NCBI RefSeq assembly: GCF_023278565.1
Contig: NC_064677.1
Span: 2,418,001-2,482,000 of the forward strand
Origin: Colletotrichum lupini
Taxonomy: Eukaryota > Ascomycota > Sordariomycetes > Glomerellales > Glomerellaceae
Direction of reading: 5' to 3'
DNA length: 64,000 nt
Below the pieces are notes generated by a model. It saw only the letters and a list, made by a program, of their open reading frames with translations. It searched no databases and was not told the DNA's origin. Each line of letters starts with the position of its first letter. Positions within the stretch are counted from its first letter, which is position 1. Of the stretch, positions 35,898 to 47,536 are shown piece after piece. Both the position numbers and the translations under genes were made by a program.

Positions 35898-38800
35898 ACC
35901 CGGGACGCGTTGAAGTTTGGGACGCGATACCACTTGATTTCGACAGCCTTGGGCTCGAACGACTTCACACGTGTCATCGACACACACATTCAACTTATAC
36001 ATTGCATGCGGCGGCGTCCAGGTGCCGAGGATTGTTGAATAACGACAAAAAAAAACGGTTCGGAAAATAACGTGCGTTTGGGGAGTCGATTTTCTTTGCT
36101 GCCCGGCGGTGGCGTACCTCCCCCCAAGTCGGGGTTGAGTTGAAACCTCTCTGAGCGGAGCCAGTTTGTGTGATGGCGATGACGGCTCTTTTCCCTCGAT
36201 ATCATTCATATGGGCTGGCATGGCGTTGCGTGGTCGACAAAATCAAAAGAAAAAGGGCAGCTAGTTGTGCATAAGGTAGCTCCCGGGCGATTATTCTCTG
36301 GTTATTGGGCTTTTTGGTTTACTTCATGACGAAGCGATAGGGGATGAATTCGAGAAGAGAAGAAGGGCAATAGGCCTCAAACGGTACCTATTCATCACAA
36401 AATACATAAAGACAATGTTCAACTTCAAACCGCAATGCAGCCTACGAAGACGAGACGGAAGGAAACCTGTGGGTGAAGTAGGGGGGCGCCGCAACCAGTT
36501 TAAAAGGCAGAATTTCCTCATTTATGAGGGCGCTTGTCGTCGGTTGAACGACCCAGGTCATTTATAAGGCACAGATATCGGTTCCTCGCTCCATGTTTTT
36601 TCCCTCCCCCTGATCATAATATTGCCCCCCTTGCTCTACAGCGTGGGGGTTTTCCATCCTTTCTCGCGCGCGCTCTTTACAAAGAGAGTCAAAGTCGACA
36701 ACGCGCGACCCCCGTGGAGCCCACACTTTTTTTTTCTTCTCGGTGAGCACCGCTGCACCGCGCGGGATGGGGGGGATCATGGGGGTGGGAAGACGGGCAA
36801 CACCGACGGGCGGGCGGTACCTTGACGCGGGGGGGGGGGGGGGGTTGGCGTTGCCGCCCGCTGCCGCCGCCGCCCGCCCGCCGAGGATGTGCACAAGGGC
36901 CCCGGGAGATGCATGGGATGACTTCATATGGGTTCTAGATTTAGGTTTACACGGATACGGCAGGAGAGGAAGGGGGGTTCGTTGTAGATGGTCTTGACCG
37001 AGGGGAAGATCGGTTCGGTGTACCTTTACGCAGCCGTTTTAGTGATTTCTTCACAGTTTCGTTTCTATGTCGGTATGGACTGTGAGGTTGTTGGGGGTCT
37101 TTTGACAACTTGATGCTTGGCTAACGACCTGGATCATGGGGAGATAAGATAGATGGAGGGCAGCAGGTTGTTGAAAGGGGGACACCCTACATTGAAGGCT
37201 TTTCCAGCTTCTAGAGCCCTTGGTGGAATCATCTTTGACGGAAAAGACATACTCTTTTCCAAGTATCGTAGTACGATACTTTGTAGAAACGCTGCTTTTG
37301 GTTCCTTTGCCTGTGATGTAAGTGATGGCAAGAAGTGACGAAGGCCCCCGCGGAAATTCCGGTTCATGGATGATCAAAGTTGGTGTGCAAGGGGGTTTTC
37401 CTTCCAGAAGCCTTCTTCCCGAGTCAGTCTTTCCCAATTCGGGGCTCGGTCGTTGTAGTGTGAGATTGGCCCCGGCTTTGATATACGGATAGATACGACG
37501 GGATTGATAGGAGAGGGTCCGGACTGTTTCTCTCGTTCTAGTGTCCGGACTCCATATCCGATAAGGAGAGCCAAGTTGTTTTTTTTTTCTCTCGTTACAC
37601 ACCTTCAAGAATTCAAAGAACGGTACAGGAATGGGGATGGATATGGGGCTAGGCTGGAGAGTCTGGGAAGATTCTGATGCAAGTTGGATAGGTTGACGAG
37701 GGGCCTGTTCTCTCACGAAGCTTATGCGTAATGTACGTCCCCTGTACACACCGATACGGCTCACAGACAAGGCCGCGTCCATTAGATTCGTGATAGCGTT
37801 GATCACGGCGTACTGTTATTCTCGGTGGATGGAACAAATCTTTAAGTCGACGTTATACGGTCCTAGGATCCATGCGATAGATCATATGTCCGAGTTCAGG
37901 GGCTCTCTCACCAACTCTCAGGTTCGAGCACATTACCACAGAGATACAACTACAATCGATCGCTACCTTACAGCACGCCCACCATATTCTCCTTCGAAAG
38001 CTGTATCATAAACAAGGGCAAAGTAACCGTCAGCGCTTGATCTTTCCCTTATCGGCCGGGGCCCTTGGGGCTCGGGGGTGAGGCGACGCGCCTCATCTGG
38101 CTTGACCCCTGACCAAGCCCACACCACCTCTCCCGTCCGAGATCCGACGAACGGCCCATGGAAGTTGAGAAACCTTCCATTCCCTCGCCTACGGATACAG
38201 GGCTTATGTACTACTGCAGGTTTCTGAGGCTAAAGCAGAGATCCTCGACATGCATTCGAAAAGAACTAACGTTCCTTCTAGAAGGGCAACACACATGCTT
38301 CATGTCCGAGATGCCGCCGGTACCCGTTCATCACCCCACGTGGGAGAGCGCAGGGTCATTACGTTGACATTACCCAGGGACGCCCCCCCCATAGTTGCTT
38401 GTGCTTGTATCCAGCGACTTAATCATGTCCGTGGAAGAGGGTTCTCAGAGAGCTTTCTCTCGTTATCACAGGTGTCCGGGAACGGAATTCCGGAGCCCCA
38501 TCAGCACGGGACACTCGCGTCCTTCAGATGGCATAGATGAGAGATTCGGGAGGGCGGAAATCCCTTTCCCTCTGAGATAGATTCCGCTCACTATCCATTG
38601 GGTTTGGGGCCTTCCCATCGACTCACTTTGTGCCTCTCGCGTCTGTACTGCAGGAACGGGGGTTCAGCTCTCTACGGACTGCAGCAAATTGAACCCGCTT
38701 TGCTTGTTCGAGCTCTTCCTTGCCCACACATTGCCCTGCTTGTACTACGGCTCCCGCGTTCCCCTGCTCCTTGTGAACCCCTGAACCAGCAGACAAACTC

Positions 38801-41472
38801 CGGTAGTGGGAGTCTCCCCCCACGAGACCGTCATGCAGCATGAAAATCTTCTCGGCGGGAAGTTCTGGGGCCATGTGCAACCCGATGACGCCTCATTACG
38901 CCTTTTCTTCGTGATGGGCTTGGTGGCCCAACGGGTCTCGTTGTATGCCGCGCGGAGGAGCACGTTTTCTCTGTTGGCTTGGAATTCCAAGTACAGATTA
39001 CTTCCATGTATGGGTCGCGGCCGGGTGATGTGAAGTGAGGAAAAAAGGCTTGGTGGCCTAGATTCTGAACCTTCAGCGCCTCTCCTTGTCTCTCGGCGCA
39101 GTGTGTTTATTGTCACCTTGAGCCAAAACCTAAGACGCGGAATATAGATCAGGCTCATGTCTGGAAGACTCTGCTATGTAGGGGGGATATCATGCAGTCT
39201 TCGGTGAGGCCTTGTTCGCTACCTTCAAGCCGTGTTGCCTCTACAAGCAACGATTTGGCTGAAAGCGACATCCCGTCTTACCAATGGGTGCGCCATTGTT
39301 TGCATACTGTAGCGGTTGGTTATGCATGATCGGAAGACACAATGAGGATTCGGCTTGGTCAATCTCGGACAGCGGCTCAAAGCTACGGATGCAGACCCTT
39401 GATGACCGTGTGGGCTCATAGGCTCGATATGGACACACTTCAAGATACATCAGAGTCGCCTAAAGATAGCTTCCATCTCGGCGTTCCTCTCTCACGAGCG
39501 ATCATCTCATCGGCGTAAGCTGATCCTCAGGGCCGTCCCTAGCTCCCGATCACTCGACGGCACAAAGTGACGCCCACCGCCGCGCTGCGTTTCCCGATAC
39601 CCCTTATCCGGGGGATCTGACCGCAATTCCTTATCATGGCCCAGCAAAGACGCGTCCTCTTTTCTGCTACCATGAAGATGCACAATGAGGATTCCAGGGT
39701 GAGATCTCCGTAGATTCACTGAAGCCAGACCATCCAGTCAATGTGTTCTTCGCCGTCACCTATCGACAGCTGAGCCGGCGCCTGACCCAGGAAATCCCAA
39801 TCGTGAAACATTTCTCTTCAACAACAACTATCTTTAAGACTATCCTATTCATTGCTTACCAACATCCGGCATCTGTAGGTTTTCTTTTCTCTATGAAGTG
39901 GTCTAGGATGACCAGGGAGTACCTGCCCACGCAGCCTCTTCACCTCTGTTTCATAAACCCGCCCCAGGCTGTCAATCTGAATCACCAAATATACGGATAG
40001 ACTGTGATTTCTCAGCAGAGAGATGGCACGGTAGCCAAATTGCACCCGTATTCAACTGCCCCTGGACTTGCGATCGCTGTCAAAACACGCGCGCGCAAGC
40101 TGTGTGTGGTCAGCTTCACAAATGAAGCTCTTGCTTCCCTGATGTATCCGTACGTGATAGGACACCTTTCAAAGTGCCACCTGACGACGGTATTGCATAC
40201 GAAGAAGAGCTAAGCGGCGTGTGAGTTCTTATCGAATCTCACCACAATTTCACTCGAGACGCCCACCAGAAAATTAATAAGAGTCACTTTTAACAACCCA
40301 AATGAGCCTTTCATTTACTTAAGCCCTTCAGAAAGGGTCTCTGTGGGCACTTATTTTCCTCATTTTCTCTAAAATTATGGTTGATGGGAGAGTAATGCTC
40401 GTCACGGCGGCTGTTGTATGCTTCCACGCTCACACATCGCCCAGCAATGCGTTCTGGCCCTCATTTCAACCTAGCACAAATATAAACCCTGCCAATTCAG
40501 CCCAAATAGCTCTAGAAGCTGCGTTTCAAAGCGTGGTGGATGAGGAATGATTTACAGGCCTTCGTCTTAAGCTCGTAGGGCGTCGACACCCAGCAGGGCG
40601 TGGGCTACTCACGCCCTCTGATACGCATTAGCTAACAGAATCACTCGCAAAGTCTTACCACAAGACTCAGTAGATTAGTTTTTTCTTATGTTGAGAAGCC
40701 GAGAGCATATTTTTAGGCGTGCAAAGGAGCCGACGGTGGGCAGGGCTGGGTGGGTAGAGATTTCACATCCTTATCAGCTTGCTCGACCCAAGCTTTAGAT
40801 TACCCCTGATAAGCCAAGTCCCTCCGGTGGCTCACTCGCATTACCTTGAGGTGGTAAATAGCAGAAATGGTCGCTTGCAACGAGTACGTAGCTCATGTTG
40901 TCTTCATATGAACTGAGTACTGATATGATGTCTGTCTTTACGGTATTGAGATCACAATGAGGCCATCCCCCCCGGCCCAGCAGCAGCCAAGTATTCTAGA
41001 GGTTAGGATCAGGGCACTTCGCACTTGATTTCATTGTTATTAGCTGTAATCCATGATTACTCCAAGTTAGTGAAATTGGCTTAGTGCTTTTCCGAGTAGT
41101 AATATCTTGCTCTTTTGCATTGCGTACTTTGTCTACTCAGATCTTCAAGGAGATTCGTTCACGGACGTACCCGAAGAAGCACGGTAAGACAGGTAGTAAC
41201 AAAGACAGTGACGATAAGAGGGGACTGGCAGCTTATCTTGTCACCTGATTGATGGTCGCTGTAGGCGTAAGGGGTCTTGATCGCCAGTCCACAATCGTTC
41301 TTGGGACCTTGTCGCCCAAATGTCATCAAGCAAAGCCGGATGTTTCACGCATGGATGCAGGATTTCCTTTCAAACTCATCTTCGCTAGAGTCTAGGATCG
41401 AAAAGAATATAACAAGACCAAGTCATCAACTCTGGTTGCAGTCTTTGAACTCATAGTCGGACACTCCAAGTC
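35898..41472. other. 5.6-kb stretch without recognisable genes
   Basis: Holds the 3' ends of the convergent NmrA and PTR2 genes and otherwise nothing I can name. A minus-strand frame of 251 codons (37051-37806, first ATG about codon 9) is unusually long for non-coding DNA, but it shows no domain, signal peptide or TM pattern. The part from about 40.2 to 41.4 kb is somewhat more AT-rich than the surroundings. No tRNA, 5S rRNA or repeat array was found by eye. Confidence 0.4.
36829..36844. repeat. Poly-G tract in G-rich patch
   Basis: Run of about 16 G inside a G-rich patch (36765-36850), a possible G-quadruplex former on the plus strand. Length uncertain. Confidence 0.75.
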
Positions 41473-43575
41473 TCAGTCCCTCTTCCCACTGTTATCCATC
41501 CGTGACATTTCAGTAGCAGGAGCAACACCCTGCCCAATACGACCCTCGGGCAACTCGTTCATCGCATCCTCCTCCTTATCCAAATCCCTGAACTGAAACC
41601 AGAAGATCACACCCGCCACGCCAGCCAGCACGGCCACGATGCCATAGTTCCATACCAGATATGGGTCGGTACTCAACGGCGTGAAAGCCTGCCCCAACGC
41701 CGCGGAGATGGCCGACATGAAGAGCGCCACAGCCTGGACCATGGACCGCATGTTTTTAGGCGCCTTGCTGAAAGCGTACTCGAGGCTGGTGATGCTGGCA
41801 AAGATCTCGGACAGGGCGATGAGCACGTAGGCGCCCGTCTGGGCCCAGACGAGAATGTCAACGGGAGGGCAGGGGTCGCCGTTGGGTAGGGTGCCCGAGG
41901 CGAACTGGCCGCAGGCGGAGCGCTTGTAGATGTAGTACTGCAGCACGCAGGCCCAGACCATGGCCATGGCGCCGGTGAAGAAGCCAAAAGCGATCTTCTT
42001 GATGGGCGTGAAGGGGATCCTGAGCTTGCGGAGGGTCGGATAGAGCACTAGGTCGCAGAGCGGGATGAAGAGAATGAGGGCTATGGGGTCGAGATTGGAG
42101 AGGATATCATTGGGGAGGCCGTTGAGCTGCATGGTGGCGGCTTGAGAGACTAGGTTGTTGTTCACTTGTGAGGGGTTAGATGAGGGTGATAACCTACGAA
42201 TGGAGGGAGGGCAAGATTTGAGGCTTACATTGATTATACGAGAGCCAGTAGATGGGATACCATGAAAATACGGCACAAGCTGCGAAGCCACGACGCCTGC
42301 AGAGGTTAGGAACCAGTCAACCCAAGTGCGCCGAAGCAATACTTACAGCTCTTCGACCCAGGCGTCGTCAAAGGTCATCCACTTTGGCCGAGTCGCATCG
42401 GAGAAGTTAGAAGGCTTGACCCTCTCCCAGAAGGTCCCGTCATGCATGTTCCTCCAAGTCTTGACTGGGTTAATCGACCATCTACCCTTCTGAGCAAAGA
42501 GAAACGTCCGCAGAGCCGGTCCCAAAACCGAGCCCGTCGGGGGCTGATCGCGATATCTACCCTTTCCCCACCACATGACCAGGGGGCACAGCGCCAGCAT
42601 GCAGGTCGGCAGCGTAAAGCTCAGCCAGAAACCGACGTACTTCTCAGCGTACACCATTGAGATCTGGCCGACCAGAGCGCCAATATTGATGAACATGTAA
42701 AACCAGTTGTAGACCCTGTTGATGGTGATGGCAGGGTCGACAATCACCTTCTCTCCCGTCGTGAGCGTCCTTACGGTCAAGTGATCGATCTCGAGCTGCT
42801 CCGCGATCAAGGGACTGACGTTGGGTTTGAAACCTCCTGTGGCAAAACCAATCGTTCTAGCTAGAGTCAGCTTGATGGTGATCCGGACCGGCAGCCAGAA
42901 TACCACTTACATCATGCCTACGAGCAGTGCCGATAGCGAGTTCCCGGCTGGCTTCGTGACGACGGGTGGGATAGCGGCGGTGATGAGAATCAAGTGGCCT
43001 ACGAGATCAACGGCGATGGAGATGCAGATGGTCTTGTACTGGCCCCAGTACTTGTCGGCGACCCAGGCACCGAACAAGGGCATGAAGTACTGCCAGAATT
43101 GGTTAAAGGTCGTGATGCCGGTTGACGCCTGCTGGCCCATCCCAAGCGCACCGGGTTGGCCATTGGGCGCGGCGCCGGTCGTCGAGCCCGCTGGGAGAGG
43201 TTGTTGGATGAAGTTGGTGACTGGGATCGGTCAGTATTCCTCGACCGTTATGACTTCACTTATTCGCAAAACATACACTTCCAATGTCAGTTTATTCTGT
43301 AAAGCGGAGAACTCGAGTCTACTCACGACAATAACGGAGCCATAGTACGAGAAGCGCTCGCACAGCTCGACAAAGGCGATGGTGAAGAGCTTGAAGGGAA
43401 TGTGGTCCGAAACTCTCCTCAGAGTCTGCAACTCTTCGTCGGTCGGCGCATCTGGCCGCGGCTGGATACCCCTCTTCTCGTCGAGAGATACGTCTTCATA
43501 ATACTTCATGTCGTATGAACCCTCTCTAAGCTGAGACTCAGAGAGTGACTGTTCAATCGTATCCCCAGCTGGCAT
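41473..43575 (-). CDS. PTR2-type proton/peptide transporter (POT family)
   Basis: Plasma-membrane proton-coupled di/tripeptide importer. Minus-strand exons: 43327-43575, 43277 (one nucleotide), 42911-43220, 42347-42856, 42229-42296, 41473-42164, closing at 609 aa. Introns are 49, 56, 54, 50 and 64 nt. Family signatures are ELCERFSYYG, FTNFIQQPLP, FGAWVADKYWGQYKTI, GFATGGFKPNVSPLIAEQ and the PTR2 hallmark NWFYMFINIGALVG (about residues 235-248). WYPIYWLSYNQ, SQAATMQLNGLPND and SLEYAFSKAPKNMRS lie in the C-terminal half. The 1-nt exon supplies the first base of the Phe codon in SVIV-F-TNFIQ. The alternative is one 102-nt intron with a poor GTAGAC donor, giving 610 aa and V-I instead of F. GATA sites upstream suggest nitrogen control. 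Confidence 0.93.
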
Positions 43576-43850
43576 CGTGTTTTGGTTTCTCTGGTGTCAA
43601 ATCAGATATTGAAGCTGTGATCGTCACACGAGAGTGGTCGTACGGAGAGATAAGAAGACGTTGGGTGGTCTTCCGCATTTATGGTCTTGGCTCTTCCGGT
43701 CCGATATGTGAAACACGATTAAAGAAGCCGTGAAGGACACAGGGGTGAAGACGGGAAGAGACACTCGCTATCTTGGGGAAAGAAGGGCAAGGATTGGCTC
43801 ATGATAAGGTAGAAGGGGAACAAGCAGGGATACTCAGGCCATGATAAAAC
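43576..43850 (-). promoter_or_regulatory. PTR2 upstream region with GATA sites
   Basis: Within 275 bp upstream of the PTR2 start there are GATAAG at 43649-43654 and 43803-43808 and GATAAA at 43843-43848. HGATAR is the binding motif of AreA/NIT2 nitrogen activators, which control peptide transporters in other fungi. Binding here is inferred from the motifs alone. Confidence 0.5.
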
Positions 43851-45481
43851 CAAGAAAGAACGGACGGGCTCGTAGCAGATCGTGGGGGAGGGGGAAGGAA
43901 ACACTACACGGAGCGGCAGCGGACTTGGGGCGAGCAGGCCTGAGCTCAGGGGGCAAGTGTAAGAGAAGTACAGACGAGATGGAAACCAGATTGGCGGATG
44001 TTGAACCTTCGCGCGTCTTCTCCTTTGCAAATCCATTGTAGGAAATGTATCAAGACAGAATAGTATTATAGTTGTCCTAATAATCAAGCCGATTGACCTT
44101 GATATTTGTATGTGATTATCGTTGGCTTCGGCTGCGAATCATTCAACCGACCAATCCCTGAGACATGCTTTAGCTGTACGGTCGATTAGACTTGACACTT
44201 GAAGATTCGAGAGAAGAAAAATCCTTAGGTGTCAAGTCTAGTGATCTCCGAGTCGGCAATCGATTAAATGGACGCGTCAATCGCCCGAATGGTCGGGTGT
44301 GGCCAAACCGGGCCATTCCAAGTGCCGATGCTTCGTCGACGACAACTACGTGATGACTGTTCTGTGCCGGCCTGCTACAATGCCCGCTCTGCATGTTGTA
44401 CAACTCACATGCGTACTCGTTGGGCCATAGTACGTGAGACGGTGTGAAGTCGCGACCATACGAATACCCATCGGGCGGGATGGTTTATAATCTGATTCAC
44501 CTCACACATTCTCACCACCAGTAAAGGGAAAGTTGCCCAGAAACTTAGACACGGCGTATCCTGCCTCCATCGCGTTTCGATTACGGCCGGCGGCAGGGCC
44601 TTCAGCTTCATAGCCCGAGCTCTAATCGCAGTAGAGAATCTAAAGAGCCAGCGATTACGCAGTGCCCCGAGTTACTGCCGGCCCCTCAGCGGGAAACGTG
44701 GCCGTCGGACGTCCAGGTGAAGTGACGATGCGTGGCGCATGTCGTTCCGAGTCAGGAAAAGAATGTAGCATACGAGAAATGGCAAAGATTTGAAGCGTGT
44801 CGTCAGGCGACAATCTCACGCCCTCTGGTCAACGTTTCGCTGTTCAAAAGAGGAAGAGGTCATCATTGACGTTTTCCGGGCGGCTCCACTCTGGGCCGGC
44901 GCCGGCGCTAACTCCGGCTCGGCAGAAGGGGGGCCGTATATATGGAGTCGCGTTACATTGGCGGATTGGCGCTTCTCTGATGCGGATGGCTCAGGGGGCA
45001 GATATCGGAATGTCCGGGTGGATGAGAAAAGTTCGGAGACGTTGCTCGGAAAACTCTTGGTCTCAGGCTCCGTCTGTTTGGCCAGCATAACAAGGATGTC
45101 TCACCCGCAGATTCATCCTCAGAGTTGCGCAGGAGAATGATATTCATTGGTTCGCGCATTTGATGCATGTCTCTCACTTGCAAACAAAGTGTCTCGACCG
45201 ACGGCGCATATGGATGCAAAGGTAGCGGCAATTCTTTTTGAACGAGGAGATGGAGTTAATCTTGATGAAAGAAGCGGCCTTGCTGCTCGGTATTATTAAA
45301 TGTCTATATGAACGTTCGGAACGGCCGAATGGGATATGCAAGAAGAGAGCAGCGCAACAAATCACTCTATACGCGCTCCATCACTAGGCCCAAAGATTTC
45401 CATCTCTTGAACCACCCTACTTTACGCCCATGACTGAGACCTTCAAAGAAGCCCTCCCCATACCTAGACGTTGTCTGCTTT
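43851..45481. other. Intergenic between ERG2 3' end and PTR2 promoter
   Basis: Contains the distal PTR2 upstream region and the 3' region of ERG2. The one clear structure is the inverted repeat at 44187-44240. No gene recognised. Confidence 0.4.
44187..44240. repeat. 12-bp perfect inverted repeat, 30-bp spacer
   Basis: TAGACTTGACAC (44187-44198) is exactly complementary to GTGTCAAGTCTA (44229-44240). Pairing continues imperfectly a few bases inward (GATT against AATC), so RNA or single-stranded DNA could form a hairpin. It could be the remnant of a small inverted-repeat element. Confidence 0.7.
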
Positions 45482-46207
45482 CTAGAACTTGCCCTTGAGC
45501 AGGTTGGAAATCATCTCGCGACCGGTGATACGGGTCGTCGTCCACAGTGTGGGGAAGTCGAGGGTGCTGGACAGGCCGTCGGCGAAGCCAAAGAAGAGCA
45601 TGGGCGGGATCCAGCCGCGGGCGTACTCGAGCGCGAAGCAGCCCTCGTCCATCTTGTACTGCTTGACGTCGCCGCGGTGGAGGTGGTGGACGGTGCCCTG
45701 GGGGTAGACTTCGGGCTCGTACTTGCCGGGGACGTAGGCGAGCTGGGTGCCGTAGAGGATGTTGAAGTAGTCGTCGGCGGTGTGACGGCCGGAGTGGCCC
45801 TCGGTTCCGATGGCGGTGCCGAAGACGATGAGGTACTCGGTGATGCCTGGTGGGTTTTATTAGTAAACTGCCTTCCATCATCTTTGGAAGATTGAGAGAT
45901 GGAAATGAGGAGACTCACTGGCGTGAATGATGTACATAGCGCCCATGGCACCACCGGCGTTGTTAAAGACCCATTCCTCGTCGAGGTTGACGTTGGTGGG
46001 GTGCAGGCCGTTGAGCTCGGTCACAATGTAGTTGACGACGGAGCGCGTGTCGTTTCCATGGGTGGCGATGGCGCGCTTAGAGAGGTCGTGCAGGTGCTCG
46101 TGATCAAAGATGTAGAACTTTTCCAAGTTCTTCTCGAGGAACATGTAGATGGGGGTCAGGAGACCGATCCACAGCGCCAGTGTAAACAGGCGCCCGAGAG
46201 ACGGCAT
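45482..46207 (-). CDS. ERG2: C-8 sterol isomerase (ERG2)
   Basis: Endoplasmic-reticulum enzyme that moves the sterol double bond from C8 to C7 (fecosterol to episterol) in ergosterol synthesis. It belongs to the family of the mammalian sigma-1 receptor and is a target of morpholine fungicides. Two exons, 45919-46207 and 45482-45846, with a 72-nt intron, give 217 aa (yeast 222). An N-terminal membrane helix ([19 protein letters not shown]) is followed by the conserved soluble domain: [16 protein letters not shown], spliced to [21 protein letters not shown], then DDYFNILYG and [19 protein letters not shown]. The intron falls inside the Ser codon. The gene is divergent from the exosome gene, with starts 629 bp apart. 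Confidence 0.96.
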
Positions 46208-46836
46208 TGTGATTTGCGCAAAAAGTCTGGAGTAAGACTTGGGTTACCAAAGTGCAAAGAAAGGGGAAGGAATGTGGTGGTCCAATTGACGGACTTGTGT
46301 ACAGTGGAGGAGAACGGGGAGGGCGCACACGGGAAAGGTGTTTGGCGACGGGAGCACCGGCGAGATGGGTTTAAGAAGGGCTTCGTTGAGCTGCAGTACC
46401 CGTTGTCGCATCGCTTATTGTTTTTGGTTGAGAGATTGGCAGGACCCTGCATTTTGCCCTTTCTGCCATGCGCCACCGCCCCCGGAAGCTCAAGTTGCCA
46501 GTGGCCTGACGGAGCTTTGATGGTGGGGCTGGCCATGGGTTTTGTTATTTAGCTGCAGCTATCCGGGATGGCGGGGCCGTCGACTGGGCAATTCACTGAG
46601 AAAAAAATCGGACTTTCGGGTTTCTGACAAGTGCAATCTCAACCACCGAGCAAACGGGACGGACTTTGATACTCCAGCCTCACATACGGAGCCGAAAGGA
46701 AGATTCGCGACTGGGGCCAGCTCACACCAGACACCTCACTTCTCAGCAGTCACATACACGCAAACTCAATTGTGAAAACGGCTCCAACCACAGCTAGCTC
46801 TCACACGTCATACATCCACCCCCATATCTCATCACC
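46208..46836. promoter_or_regulatory. Bidirectional promoter ERG2 / CSL4
   Basis: Only 629 bp separate the two divergent starts, so both promoters lie here. A CCAAT box is visible at about 46275 (GTCCAATTG). No third gene fits. Confidence 0.55.
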
Positions 46837-47536
46837 ATGGCCACGGTTGAGATTCCCCAGACCGCCGTGCCGGGCAAGGTTCTCGGCCCTACCACGCGGT
46901 TCGCCGCCGGCCCAGGAACACATGTCTACAACGGTAATGTCGTCGCCTCCCTGCTCGGCGATGTGACCGTCACAGCATCGGCTAAGGCCCAGGCCGGCCT
47001 CACGAAGCGCCTCAACCGCATCACACCGCTGTCGCCCGAGGAGCTGGCGACCATCTCCGTGGCACGCAAGGGCGCTAGCAAGAAGCGCGAGGTGCTTCCC
47101 GACGTGGGCAACATGGTGCTCTGCCGCGTCGTGCGGTTGATGCCGAAGCAGGCCATTGTCACGATCCAGCAGGTTGGCGACACGGTGCTGCAGACGGAGT
47201 GGCAGGGTGTCATTCGCTCTCAAGACGTGAGGGCGACGGAGAAGGACAAGGTCAAGATCTATGAAAGCTTCAAGCCTGGTGACGTGGTGCGGGCGCAGGT
47301 GGTGAGTGGCCTTTGGCAAGACATTGAAAAGTGACTTGTGATGGGTAGCTGACTTGCTATATCAGATTTCTCTGGGAGACCAGGCCAACTACTACCTCTC
47401 CACCGCTGCCAATGAGCTGGGAGTCATCATGGCCACCAGCGAGGCTGGCAACGACATGGTGCCGGTCAGCTGGAAGGAGTACAAGGACCCGGAGACCGGC
47501 ATCGGAGAGCCGCGCAAGGTGGCCAAGCCAAACTGA
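46837..47536 (+). CDS. CSL4: Exosome cap subunit Csl4
   Basis: Component of the RNA exosome cap (Csl4/EXOSC1), with Rrp4 and Rrp40, in nucleus and cytoplasm. Exons 46837-47301 and 47366-47536 (64-nt intron, GTGAGT donor) give 211 aa. The N-terminal domain reads AVPGKVLGPTTRFAAGPGTHVYNGNVVASL. The S1-like RNA-binding barrel follows, DVGNMVLCRVVRLMPKQAIVTI through GVIRSQDVR and FKPGDVVRAQVISLGD. The C-terminal segment YYLSTAANELGVIMATSEAGNDMVPVSW contains the conserved exosome-binding strand. The length is usual for ascomycetes. Confidence 0.93.
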
